Part shown: one piece after another, positions 48,428 through 57,345 of the stretch | Position numbering within the stretch: the first letter of the stretch is position 1 | Layout: each line of letters starts with the position of its first letter | Assembly: GCF_019343495.1 (NCBI RefSeq) | Contig: NZ_CP072549.1 | Coordinates: 1,922,001-1,986,000, forward strand | From: Acinetobacter lwoffii | Lineage (GTDB): Bacteria; Pseudomonadota; Gammaproteobacteria; Pseudomonadales; Moraxellaceae | Direction: 5' to 3' | Length of the DNA stretch: 64,000 nucleotides | Program-made: the position numbers and the translations under genes | The notes under the pieces: generated by a model | The model's database searches: none | Told to the model about the DNA's origin: nothing | Seen by the model: only the letters and a program-made list of their open reading frames with translations

Positions 48428-49087
48428 TTATTTTAAGAAACCATTTTCAGCCAGGAAATCCATACTGATTTTTGATTGTTCAGTGGTTTGGGCGGCTTTA
48501 TCACCGAGCAATAAACGCTCGATATAACGTGCCAATACATCCACTTCCAGATTGACCTTGCTACCGACTTTCCAGGTACCGATATTGGTACGTTCAGCAG
48601 TATGTGGAATCAGGTTCAGACTAATCACGCTACCACGCAAATGATTAATCGTTAGACTGATGCCGTCGACTGTGACCGAGCCTTTTTCTGCGAGATATTT
48701 GGCAATTTCAGCAGGTGCAGTCACTTCATAATAAATTGAACGTGCATCTTCACGTACCAGGGTGATCTCGCCGACTGCATCGACATGACCTGACACAATA
48801 TGACCGCCAAAACGCGTAGTCGGCAACATGGCTTTTTCAACATTGACAGGTTGACCGGCTTTCCAAGTGCCGAGCGTGGTCCGGTTCAGACTTTCACGGG
48901 AAACATCAGCCGCATACCAGTTCTCGCCCCAGTCGATCACGGTCAGGCAGATACCATTGGTCGCGATAGAATCACCCAGATGTACATCAGACATGTCCAG
49001 ATCGGTCTGGATGCGTAAACGTACATCACCACCAACGCTTTGCAGACTTTCGACTTTGCCGAGGCTTTCGATAATACCTGTAAACAT
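48428..49087 (-). CDS. ribE: Riboflavin synthase, alpha subunit
   Basis: 219 residues from ATG 49087 (AAGGAAA site); an upstream in-frame extension overlaps the methyltransferase gene. Two tandem lumazine-binding repeats: MFTGIIESLGKVES ... GICLTV ... at 1-95 and VSGHVDAVGEITLV ... GSVTVDGISLTINHL at 98-190. It dismutates two 6,7-dimethyl-8-ribityllumazine to riboflavin. It is the last gene in nrdR-ribD-methyltransferase-ribE. No FMN riboswitch is present upstream of this operon in the window. Confidence 0.96.
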   Translation of the reverse strand: MFTGIIESLGKVESLQSVGGDVRLRIQTDLDMSDVHLGDSIATNGICLTVIDWGENWYAADVSRESLNRTTLGTWKAGQPVNVEKAMLPTTRFGGHIVSGHVDAVGEITLVREDARSIYYEVTAPAEIAKYLAEKGSVTVDGISLTINHLRGSVISLNLIPHTAERTNIGTWKVGSKVNLEVDVLARYIERLLLGDKAAQTTEQSKISMDFLAENGFLK

Positions 49088-49109
49088 TTTTATTTCCTTT
49101 TCAATTCTT

Positions 49110-50402
49110 TTACCAGAGGGCCAACTGGGTACTAACGCCGGTCGTATCCACACCACCCAATTCTGCATAATGATGCAGCTGGCTGAGTAATTGACGGATC
49201 GGTGGACCTGACTTGGCATGGGTATCGGTAATCACAATAAATTCCAGCACGCGGGCACGTTCAGACTGGCGCTGTTTGCTAACACGATAACGCGGCACAT
49301 CCTGGGTTAGCAAGGTCACCCGGCCACGTTTCAGATTGGCCTGTAACAAATCGGTAGCGCTGATATTACCGTCAGTTGAATAACTGGTCAGAATGAAACG
49401 TGCATTGATGGTGGCCAACAGGCTCTCGTAAGCTTCTTTGGCATATTTAGAGGAATTGTACTGGCTCGGACGCTCTTTGCGCCATGCCCGGTCAATCCCG
49501 CTCTTAAAGCCCTTGGTATCCGGAGTCGGTAAATCGGCCTGATCCCATAAGGTCAGCGCATTCAGCACATGATAATTACTGCTATAAGCATGCTGATTAT
49601 ACGGTGGATCCAGATAAGCTACATCTACTTCAAAGCCGCTCATCTGGTTGGCCAGATGCTGGGCATCGACACACCACATTTCTGCGGCCATTCCCTTTTT
49701 CTGATCCGATTCACAAAAACGGCTTGGAGTCAGCCACAGCAATGATTCAATCCGTTCCAGCGCAGTTTGGGTTTTCCCGCCCCAGCCATGATGAAAGCTT
49801 TTGAAAACGCCTGAAGTATTGCTGACAAAACTGGCGGAATACAGCAAGGGTGCCAGCAAGGCAGACATTTCCACATCATCAATTGCACCTTGTGCCTGCC
49901 AGGCTGCAATCTGCTGACGGATGGCATCAATACGCATGCCGTTACGACGTTTAAAGAACAAACGATCACGGGCTGGATCATAAATTTCATCATTACGCGG
50001 ACACAGGTTATGCGTCACCCAGCCTTTAACTTCCGGCAGACGGTTCAGATAATCAATCGCTTTCTGATAGCCACCGAGTTCTTTAAATGCCGGTGCTTCA
50101 GTACAGGCCAGTACCGCATGATTCAGCGCATGGCTATACGGCTCCCAGTCATTGGCAATCACACGATAGCCATTCTGACGGGCCAAGCGCGAGACCACGC
50201 CTGAACCTGCAAAAAAGTCAGCAAAAATCGGCGCACGACCATCAGCACGGTTCAGAGTTCCCGTACTTTCCAACGCTTCCAGAATTAAATGCAGTAAACG
50301 GCGTTTATTGCCCAGATAAGGAACCAGCTGATGGAAAAGATATTCATCGGTGGTACGTGCCGCATGGCGACGTTTATGATAAACCGTAGACTCTGAACTC
50401 AT
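49110..50402 (-). CDS. DNA adenine-N6 methyltransferase (D12 class), orphan
   Basis: 430 residues. SAM-binding motif I is FADFFAGSGVV (60-70) and the catalytic motif IV is DPPY in VAYLDPPYNQH (265-268), the order of D12-class adenine methylases. LVPYLGNKRRLLH at 27-39 matches the N-terminal (YxGxK) motif. There is no restriction enzyme, helicase or specificity gene nearby, so it is an orphan enzyme. It sits between ribD and ribE, and starts within the ribD stop codon (ATGA), so it is made at a rate tied to ribD. From memory, this position and type correspond to AamA of A. baumannii, which methylates GAATTC; the specificity is inferred. It is longer than Dam (278). Confidence 0.85.
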   Translation of the reverse strand: MSSESTVYHKRRHAARTTDEYLFHQLVPYLGNKRRLLHLILEALESTGTLNRADGRAPIFADFFAGSGVVSRLARQNGYRVIANDWEPYSHALNHAVLACTEAPAFKELGGYQKAIDYLNRLPEVKGWVTHNLCPRNDEIYDPARDRLFFKRRNGMRIDAIRQQIAAWQAQGAIDDVEMSALLAPLLYSASFVSNTSGVFKSFHHGWGGKTQTALERIESLLWLTPSRFCESDQKKGMAAEMWCVDAQHLANQMSGFEVDVAYLDPPYNQHAYSSNYHVLNALTLWDQADLPTPDTKGFKSGIDRAWRKERPSQYNSSKYAKEAYESLLATINARFILTSYSTDGNISATDLLQANLKRGRVTLLTQDVPRYRVSKQRQSERARVLEFIVITDTHAKSGPPIRQLLSQLHHYAELGGVDTTGVSTQLALW

Positions 50403-51487
50403 AGTGTCTCTTGAAAAGGAATTAGCCTGAAGCGCACGTCATCACCTAAGCGAGTTACATCGCACAGCTTAAATCGGAGTTGTTCGGCCATATGGCTAAA
50501 TTCTGCATTAAACATGGTACGCGCAGACCGACCCAATAGGGTCGGTGCAACGTAACTGATCAGTTCATCAACCAATTTTTGTTGTAAAAATGCCGTAGAT
50601 AAGGTCGCCCCTGCTTCCACCAAGACATCATAAATCTGATGCTGTTGAACCAGTTGCTTTAATAATTCTGCTAAAGGCTGTACCGGCAAGTGTAGCACAC
50701 CCAGATCTGCAAGCTCCTGACGAAATGGCCCCATCACCATTACGGTATCGGCTTGCGCTAAAATTTTTGCGTTTAGTGGTAAACGCCCCTGACGGTCTAG
50801 AATAATTCGTTTCGGTTGCACCACGGTCTTGATATCTTCAATCCCATCCAGTTGCCGCACATTCAGCTGACAGTCATCCGCAAGAACCGTATCAATTCCG
50901 GTGATCACTGCGCCTGAAATCGCACGCCAATGCTGTACATCCTGACGCGCTTCCACACCGGTAATCCATTTCGATTCACCCGATGCCATTGCGGTACGGC
51001 CATCCAGGCTTGAGGCAATTTTTAAACGCACATAAGGCATGCCAGTCGCCATGGCTTTCAGGAAACCTTGATTCAGCTCATGCGCTTCATCTTCACAGAT
51101 GCCAACGTCTACCTCAATGCCCGCATCTTTCAGGATCTGTACGCCCTTTCCGGCCACTAGCGGATTGGGATCAGGACAGGCCACGACAACTTTAGCCACA
51201 CCTGCTTCCACCAGACCTTTGGCACAAGGCGGTGTCCGGCCATAATGCGCACAAGGTTCTAGAGTCACATAAGCGGTTGCACCACGTGCCTGTTCACCGG
51301 CCTGACGCAGCGCAAAGACTTCAGCATGTGGCTGGCCGGCTTGGGGATGAAAGCCTTCACCAATCACGATGCCATCTTTAACAATGACACAGCCGACATT
51401 CGGATTCGGTTTGGTGGAATATTGCCCCTGACGTGCCAATTCAATGGCCCGGCGCATCCAGATTTGATCTTGATTCAGTTCAGCCAT
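50399..51487 (-). CDS. ribD: Bifunctional riboflavin deaminase/reductase RibD
   Basis: 362 residues. The N-terminal zinc deaminase has HAEVFALRQAG and the PCAHYGRTPPCAK motif. The C-terminal reductase domain begins near PYVRLKIASSLDGRTAMASGESKWITG (about 147-175). It performs the second and third steps of riboflavin synthesis from GTP. Starts 2 bp after the nrdR stop. Confidence 0.96.
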   Translation of the reverse strand: MAELNQDQIWMRRAIELARQGQYSTKPNPNVGCVIVKDGIVIGEGFHPQAGQPHAEVFALRQAGEQARGATAYVTLEPCAHYGRTPPCAKGLVEAGVAKVVVACPDPNPLVAGKGVQILKDAGIEVDVGICEDEAHELNQGFLKAMATGMPYVRLKIASSLDGRTAMASGESKWITGVEARQDVQHWRAISGAVITGIDTVLADDCQLNVRQLDGIEDIKTVVQPKRIILDRQGRLPLNAKILAQADTVMVMGPFRQELADLGVLHLPVQPLAELLKQLVQQHQIYDVLVEAGATLSTAFLQQKLVDELISYVAPTLLGRSARTMFNAEFSHMAEQLRFKLCDVTRLGDDVRFRLIPFQETL

Positions 51488-51489
51488 GC

Positions 51490-51954
51490 TTATTCTTGTA
51501 ATTCTCGTTGTTGCATCTGTTCAATCTGATGACGAAAAGCTTCGACATCCTGAAAATCCTGATAGACCGAAGCAAAACGCACATAGGCAACATGATCCAG
51601 AGCAAATAAAGACTGCATCACGATTTCACCGATGGTACGTGATTTCACATCACGCTCACCCAGACGGCGAATCTGTAGCTGAATATCGCTCAGCACTGTT
51701 TCAATCTGCTCCTGGGTCACCGGGCGTTTTTGCAAGGCATGCATCAGGGAACGGCGTAATTTGGCTTCATCGAAAGGTTCATTTTTGCCATCCGACTTGA
51801 TGACGCGCGGCATCACCACTTCATAGCTTTCAAAGGTAGTGAAGCGTTCATTACAACTGACACATTCACGGCGACGACGAATCTGACAGCCTTCAGCTGC
51901 CAGGCGTGAATCAATCACTTTACTGTCTGCAGTATTGCAAAATGGGCAATGCAT
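51490..51954 (-). CDS. nrdR: Transcriptional repressor NrdR
   Basis: 154 residues. N-terminal zinc ribbon ([17 protein letters not shown] ... [17 protein letters not shown], with cysteines at 3, 6, 31 and 34) and an ATP-cone domain ([24 protein letters not shown]). Represses ribonucleotide reductase genes when dATP is bound. First gene of nrdR-ribD-methyltransferase-ribE; the pair nrdR-ribD is widespread. Confidence 0.95.
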   Translation of the reverse strand: MHCPFCNTADSKVIDSRLAAEGCQIRRRRECVSCNERFTTFESYEVVMPRVIKSDGKNEPFDEAKLRRSLMHALQKRPVTQEQIETVLSDIQLQIRRLGERDVKSRTIGEIVMQSLFALDHVAYVRFASVYQDFQDVEAFRHQIEQMQQRELQE

Positions 51955-52035
51955 AGCGGTTTAATTGAACAAATCCAGATGGATTCCGAGTGTAGCAAAA
52001 ATTACAAACTTTGTAGAGTTTTACGCAACATATAG

Positions 52036-52062
52036 AAAAAAAACAGCCCATTCGGGCTGTTT
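52036..52062 (-). terminator. Terminator of glnK-amtB
   Basis: AAACAGCCC and GGGCTGTTT pair around GAAT; on the minus strand eight T residues follow. Confidence 0.9.
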
Positions 52063-52094
52063 TACACTATATATTGATTATGGTGTATTGATTA

Positions 52095-53507
52095 TTATTC
52101 GACACGTTCGCCATGTTGGCTTAAATCCAGACCCATACGCTCATCATCAGATGCCACACGGATTCCAATGATCAAGTCAATGACTTTCAGGATAATGAAG
52201 GTCATGATCGCAGAGTAAGCAATGGTTGCCAGTACACCTTCCACTTGCACCCAAAGCTGATGCATGACATTGGCAGGGGCATTGTCACCCATGATGAATT
52301 CGCTAGCGAAGAATGCGGTTAAAATCGCACCGACAATACCACCTACACCATGCAGACCAAAAGCATCTAAAGAGTCATCGGCTTTCAATGCGCGTTTCAG
52401 TGCAGTAATCCCCCAGAAGCACACTACACCACCGATCAGACCCATCGCCAATGCACCGCCTACAGTCACAAAACCTGCAGCTGGAGTAATGACCACCAGA
52501 CCAGCAACTGCACCCGATACGCCGCCCAGTACAGAAGCTTTACCACGTGCCAGTTTTTCAGTGATTAACCAAGAGATAGCTGCTGCCGCTGCAGCGACTT
52601 GAGTCACGATCAAAGCATAGCCTGCAGAACCGTTTGCACCTAATGCAGAACCACCGTTGAAACCGAACCAGCCTACCCAGAGTAAAGATGCACCGACCAC
52701 AGTAAGCGTCAGGTTATGCGGTGCCATAGATTCACGGCCCAAGCCCATACGTTTGCCCAGCATATACGCTGCTACCAGACCGGCAACACCCGAGTTGATA
52801 TGTACAACCGTACCACCAGCAAAATCAAGCGCGCCGTCGTTAGCTAACCAGCCACCACCCCATACCCAGTGGGTAATTGGTGCATAGACAATCACCACCC
52901 AAAGTGCGATGAAAGCAACGAAAGCACCAAATTTCATACGTTCTGCAATCGAACCGCTGATGATGGCAACCGTAATGATGGCAAAGGTCATTTGGAAAAT
53001 CACAAACAGGATTTCAGGAATCGTGCCTGAAAGCGCCTCTGTGGTAATACCGGCCAGCATGAATTTATCCAGGCCGCCTATAAAGGCATTGCCTTCACCG
53101 AAAGCTAGGGTATAACCAATAATCACCCAGGCAATACTGACCACAGCCGCAGCAATAAAGCTATGTGCCATCGTCGCCAGGACGTTTTTCTTGCGGACCA
53201 TACCGCCATAAAATAGCGCCAAGCCAGGAATGGTCATGAGTAAAACTAGAGCGGTAGAGGTTAAAACCCAGGCGGTATCGCCGGTATCTAGCGTTGGTTC
53301 TTCTTCTGCAGGTGCTGCAGCTTCAACTGGCGCTGCTTCAGCAATTGCTGCTGTAGTGTCTGTTGTTGTATTTGTTGTATCGCCTGCTTCTTCAACAAGC
53401 ACAATTTCTTCTGTCGGTGTTGTTGCTGTTGCAGCTTCTTCAGCCCATGCAACAGAACCACCAAAAAGAGCGCCGGCCATGCCGAACGCTAGTAGCATTT
53501 TTTTCAT
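52095..53507 (-). CDS. amtB: Ammonium transporter AmtB
   Basis: 470 residues. A signal peptide (cleavage near SVAWA/EEA) is followed by about 50 residues rich in Ala, Thr and Glu (TATTPTEEIVLVEEAG ... EAAPVEAAAPAEEEP) before the first core helix. The eleven-helix core has the two pore histidines in APITHWVWGGGW and FGLHGVGG. It moves ammonium into the cell and is blocked by unmodified GlnK. The acidic extension is longer than in E. coli AmtB and would lie in the periplasm. Placed 59 bp after glnK, as in most glnK-amtB operons. Confidence 0.94.
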   Translation of the reverse strand: MKKMLLAFGMAGALFGGSVAWAEEAATATTPTEEIVLVEEAGDTTNTTTDTTAAIAEAAPVEAAAPAEEEPTLDTGDTAWVLTSTALVLLMTIPGLALFYGGMVRKKNVLATMAHSFIAAAVVSIAWVIIGYTLAFGEGNAFIGGLDKFMLAGITTEALSGTIPEILFVIFQMTFAIITVAIISGSIAERMKFGAFVAFIALWVVIVYAPITHWVWGGGWLANDGALDFAGGTVVHINSGVAGLVAAYMLGKRMGLGRESMAPHNLTLTVVGASLLWVGWFGFNGGSALGANGSAGYALIVTQVAAAAAAISWLITEKLARGKASVLGGVSGAVAGLVVITPAAGFVTVGGALAMGLIGGVVCFWGITALKRALKADDSLDAFGLHGVGGIVGAILTAFFASEFIMGDNAPANVMHQLWVQVEGVLATIAYSAIMTFIILKVIDLIIGIRVASDDERMGLDLSQHGERVE

Positions 53508-53566
53508 TCGTATCCCCCAACCAAGTTTTTGTGAGTTATTAGGTACTCAGCAAACTTCGTGCCAAG

Positions 53567-53941
<375 letters not shown>

Positions 53942-53946
53942 TTACG

Positions 53947-53963
53947 TTCAAATTTCATGCCAA
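53947..53963 (-). promoter_or_regulatory. Possible sigma-54 promoter of glnK-amtB
   Basis: TTGGCATGAAATTTGAA on the minus strand: GG at -24 and GA (instead of GC) at -12 with the correct 10-nt gap, about 42 bp upstream of the glnK start. NtrC control is inferred. Confidence 0.45.
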
Positions 53964-54182
53964 GATTCCTAAGGTCGGGGGAAATTAGAAAGCCCAGCAT
54001 GTGGTTTATTTATACCTTATTTTATACGGATAAAGGCTTTGAATCTTCAAAAAATAGACATTTTTTATGTGGATTTTTACAATATCTTTAATCAAATAAG
54101 TCTATATTTTGTCTGAAATACTATAGTCTGCATTTTAGCAATGCTAAACTGTCGGTTCCTTTCTACGGCGATGGATCAGACA

Positions 54183-54410
54183 ATGATTGAAACTTTATTA
54201 CAAGCAATTTTGCAGCAAGTCGAACAACCCAAGAAAGATTTGGAACATAATATCCGTGCCCTGTTAAATGAAGCTGTGGCGAAAATGGATTTGGTGTCTA
54301 AAGAAGAAATAGAACGTCAGCGTACTGCCCTAAATAATGCCAATCATCGCCTGAATGATTTACTCAAACAGGTGGAAGCATTAGAAGAGAAAATTTCGAA
54401 CAAAAAATAA
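54183..54410 (+). CDS. ubiK: Ubiquinone biosynthesis accessory factor UbiK
   Basis: 75 residues from ATG 54183; ATGs at 54141 and 54171 are alternatives, but this one matches the family N-terminus (MIETLLQ) and has GGA 7 bp upstream. The pattern is an amphipathic helix, then a C-terminal coiled coil ending LDDLLKQVEALEEKI-like, with KMDLVSKEEIERQ in the middle (E. coli has RLDLVSREEFD). UbiK supports the Ubi complex with UbiJ. comM follows 66 bp later. Confidence 0.88.
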   Translation: MIETLLQAILQQVEQPKKDLEHNIRALLNEAVAKMDLVSKEEIERQRTALNNANHRLNDLLKQVEALEEKISNKK

Positions 54411-54476
54411 GCACAACTACAGTGCATAAAAGACACCAGAACTATAAAAATAACGCACCAAATTGGAACAATAATA

Positions 54477-55967
54477 ATGTCTTTTGCCAAAATTTATACG
54501 CGAGGCTTGCTGGGCCTGCATGCGCCTTTAATTGAAGTCGAAGTTCATGTCAGTTCGGGTATGCCTTCGCTCACTATAGTGGGGCTTCCCGAAGCGGCGG
54601 TACGTGAAAGTAAAGACCGGGTCCGTTCTGCCATTTTGAATAGCGGCTTTCAATTTCCGACCAAACGTCTGACTATTAATCTGGCTCCAGCAGATTTACC
54701 GAAAGATGGTTCACGTCTGGATTTACCGATTGCTTTAGGCATTTTAGTGGCCTCCGGACAGCTGCCTGAAGATTGCACCGAGCATCTGGAATTTATTGGA
54801 GAATTGGCCCTCGATGGTCAATTACGTCCTGTCAGCGGTACCTTGAGTATTGCCATTGCCTGTCAAAGTGCCCAGCATCAACTGATTTTACCTGGCCCAA
54901 ATGCACAGGAAGCCTGTCAGCTCCTAGACTTTAAAGTCTTTGCAGCCAATCATCTGAAAGAAGTGTGTGAACATCTTTCCCAAGTGCAGCGTTTGCCGCA
55001 GATAGAAACCAGTCCACTTAATACAGACCATTTTTATAAATTTGATCTTGCGGATGTAAAAGGACAATTACGATCACGGCGTGCTTTAGAAATTGCCGCG
55101 GCAGGTGGTCATTCATTGCTGTTTCGAGGCCCACCTGGAACAGGAAAAACCTTGCTGGCTTCTCGATTGGCCAGTATTTTGCCGCCCTTAAAGACGCAGG
55201 AAAATCTGGAAGTGGCGAGTATTTATTCGGTGGCGAATGCCAACCATCCTTTTGGGCAACGGCCGTTTCGAGCACCACACCATACTGCTTCTGCGGTAGC
55301 ATTGGTCGGGGGTGGCTCACATCCCAAACCAGGAGAAATTACCCTGGCGCATTTAGGGGTTTTATTTCTGGACGAGCTACCAGAATTCGACCGCAAAGTG
55401 CTGGAAGTTCTACGTCAGCCTTTAGAAGCCAAGGAAATTGTCATTTCCCGGGCATCACGCCAAATTACCTTTCCGGCTAATTTCCAGTTGGTGGCTGCCA
55501 TGAATCCATGTCCATGTGGGTATGCATTCAATCAAGATATCCGCTGCCAATGTTCACCCGAAAGTATTAAACGCTATCAGAACCGGATTTCAGGCCCGTT
55601 GCTGGATCGGATTGATTTGCATATTGATGTACCGCCATTACAAGCGCATGAATTACAGGACAATCGACCTACAGAAAACTCAGAAACGGTTAGACAACGC
55701 GTCATTGCAGCCTATGAAATTCAGATGCAACGGCAAAATACCTTGAATATGAGTTTGAGTCCAAAACAGCTAGAGCAATATGCCGCATTAGATCAGTCTG
55801 CCCAGAAGATGCTTGAAATAGCTCAGCAAAAACTGAATTTATCAGCACGTGGCTATCATCGGGTCTTGCGTGTTGCACGCACCATTGCCGATTTAAATCA
55901 AAGTCCAGATATTCAAAGTCAGCATCTTTCGGAGGCCCTGTCTTATCGCGGGCAGCAGCAGATTTAG
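54477..55967 (+). CDS. comM: Mg-chelatase-family AAA+ ATPase ComM (YifB)
   Basis: 496 residues. An N-terminal ChlI-type domain (1-175: MSFAKIYTRGLLGLHAPLIEVEV and SGMPSLTIVGLPEAAVRESKDRVRSAI) is followed by the AAA+ core with Walker A GPPGTGKT (218-225) and LFLDELPEF, and a C-terminal Mg_chelatase_C domain (NLSARGYHRVLRVARTIADL). ComM is a hexameric helicase that drives branch migration during natural transformation. In A. baumannii it is a known hot spot for AbaR resistance island insertion; here the gene is intact. Confidence 0.95.
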   Translation: MSFAKIYTRGLLGLHAPLIEVEVHVSSGMPSLTIVGLPEAAVRESKDRVRSAILNSGFQFPTKRLTINLAPADLPKDGSRLDLPIALGILVASGQLPEDCTEHLEFIGELALDGQLRPVSGTLSIAIACQSAQHQLILPGPNAQEACQLLDFKVFAANHLKEVCEHLSQVQRLPQIETSPLNTDHFYKFDLADVKGQLRSRRALEIAAAGGHSLLFRGPPGTGKTLLASRLASILPPLKTQENLEVASIYSVANANHPFGQRPFRAPHHTASAVALVGGGSHPKPGEITLAHLGVLFLDELPEFDRKVLEVLRQPLEAKEIVISRASRQITFPANFQLVAAMNPCPCGYAFNQDIRCQCSPESIKRYQNRISGPLLDRIDLHIDVPPLQAHELQDNRPTENSETVRQRVIAAYEIQMQRQNTLNMSLSPKQLEQYAALDQSAQKMLEIAQQKLNLSARGYHRVLRVARTIADLNQSPDIQSQHLSEALSYRGQQQI

Positions 55968-55973
55968 GTCATT

Positions 55974-56001
55974 AAAAAAGGCGACCTAAGGTCGCCTTTT
56001 T
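55974..56001. terminator. Convergent terminator comM / TorF porin
   Basis: GGCGACC and GGTCGCC pair around TAA between A6 and T5 runs. Confidence 0.9.
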
Positions 56002-56013
56002 ATCTAAAGAGAA

Positions 56014-56748
56014 TTAGAAGCTATAACCGAGTCCAAATACGACCTTGTTCTTAAATTTATTATCGTCACGGTCATAACCACCAAAAATATAATTCATGCT
56101 TGCAGTTACACCTGTATCCGCTAGAGGTTTACTTAAACCGATATCAAAATGGCGGAAGCCAAATGATTCACTGCTGTCTTCAATATATTTACCCGATTCT
56201 TCGTAAATATATAAACCCAAAGCTGTGTCTAGGCTAAAGTCTTTTGGCAGTGCATAGCTATATGTCCCTTTTAAGTATGTATCACCTGCATTACCCCAAC
56301 CAGTATCTTCCAATAAAGTCTGTGCAGTCAGGCTTACATCTTTATAGTCTAGACCTAATAGCAGCTCAAAACCATCATAAATACTTGTGTCTACATCATA
56401 GTAATAATAGTAAGTGGTTCCTACTGTAAAGCCTACGTCTTCATTAATTGAACCACCGTAACCTAGGTAAAAATTATTTTCCATTGGGTTAGTAGTACCA
56501 TAAGAATCTGTACCTAAAGTTGATGTCCACCACCCTGCATAAAAACCCGATGCATGGTTATAATCCAACCCACCTTGTAAAGTCGCCCCTGTATTCTCAA
56601 CTGCTGTTGTATTACCACGTAATACATAGCTTGAAAGTACGCTGATATTTCCAGATACCGTATGTTCAGCAACAGGTTCTTCGGCAAAAGTAAAAGAAGA
56701 TACAGCGCCCAATAAAGCAAGAGATAATACTTTTAATGTTAATTTCAT
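56014..56748 (-). CDS. TorF family putative porin (Gcw_chp)
   Basis: 244 residues from ATG 56748, behind GGGAGCC. Signal peptide cleaves near TFA/EEP. The mature protein is beta-rich with aromatic girdles (SGNISVLSSYVLRG, FYAGWWTSTLG, YLGYGGSI) and a terminal F (VVFGLGYSF), as in outer-membrane barrels. This is the TIGR02001/Gcw_chp group, which has no proven substrate; a 'TorF' role is only a family label. It is near the nitrogen genes but behind a terminator, so it has its own promoter. Confidence 0.82.
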   Translation of the reverse strand: MKLTLKVLSLALLGAVSSFTFAEEPVAEHTVSGNISVLSSYVLRGNTTAVENTGATLQGGLDYNHASGFYAGWWTSTLGTDSYGTTNPMENNFYLGYGGSINEDVGFTVGTTYYYYYDVDTSIYDGFELLLGLDYKDVSLTAQTLLEDTGWGNAGDTYLKGTYSYALPKDFSLDTALGLYIYEESGKYIEDSSESFGFRHFDIGLSKPLADTGVTASMNYIFGGYDRDDNKFKNKVVFGLGYSF

Positions 56749-57345
56749 TGTGTGGCTCCCCCAGATCGTCTGAGACGTTTTTATGATCATTGATTAAACT
56801 CAAGCTCAAAATTTGCAAGAGCTATGCCAATCTGGATAAAAGGAACCAAAATAATAAACACAAAAAGATAAATAAAATTTAAATCATTGTTTTTAAATTA
56901 AAATTTAAATTATGAAAAACTGAATTATCTAGGCTTTCTCTTAAATAAATGTATTTAAGGGTATTTCTTCACTTTTTTAATAATTATACATAATCATTTA
57001 CAATTTGCCCCATTTTGATTCTATTTTTAGAATGACTAAAATTTGTGCTAAAAAATAGTGCGTAATTTTTGATCATATTTTTCGCACGTTTCAAAATAAA
57101 TAAGCTGATCACATTCATTTCACCACTTTAGAAATATCATTTATACTTTCCAATAAAATTATATTTTTACTCACTTTTTACCGATAGGTTAGAAATTAAT
57201 CACCTCGAATCCTTGCTATTGTTTAATTTGAGTTAAAAAAATCTAAACTTTAGTGGAATATATCCAATAAAAAATGACATTTTTTCAGCATTTCTTATAC
57301 AATTCCTAAAAAATTCCGATCAATTTGTATAAGGCTCTCTTCCCA
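56749..57345. other. AT-rich intergenic region between two porin genes
   Basis: About 600 bp of very AT-rich DNA with promoters for the divergent TorF and OprD genes. A run of T-rich leaders (TTTTTTC, TTTCTTATAC) lies about 60 bp upstream of the OprD start. No gene, RNA or repeat was recognised. Confidence 0.4.

Noticed and set aside
49110..50402. A restriction-modification pair
   Set aside because: The flanking genes are ribD and ribE; no endonuclease-like gene is nearby, so the enzyme is treated as orphan.
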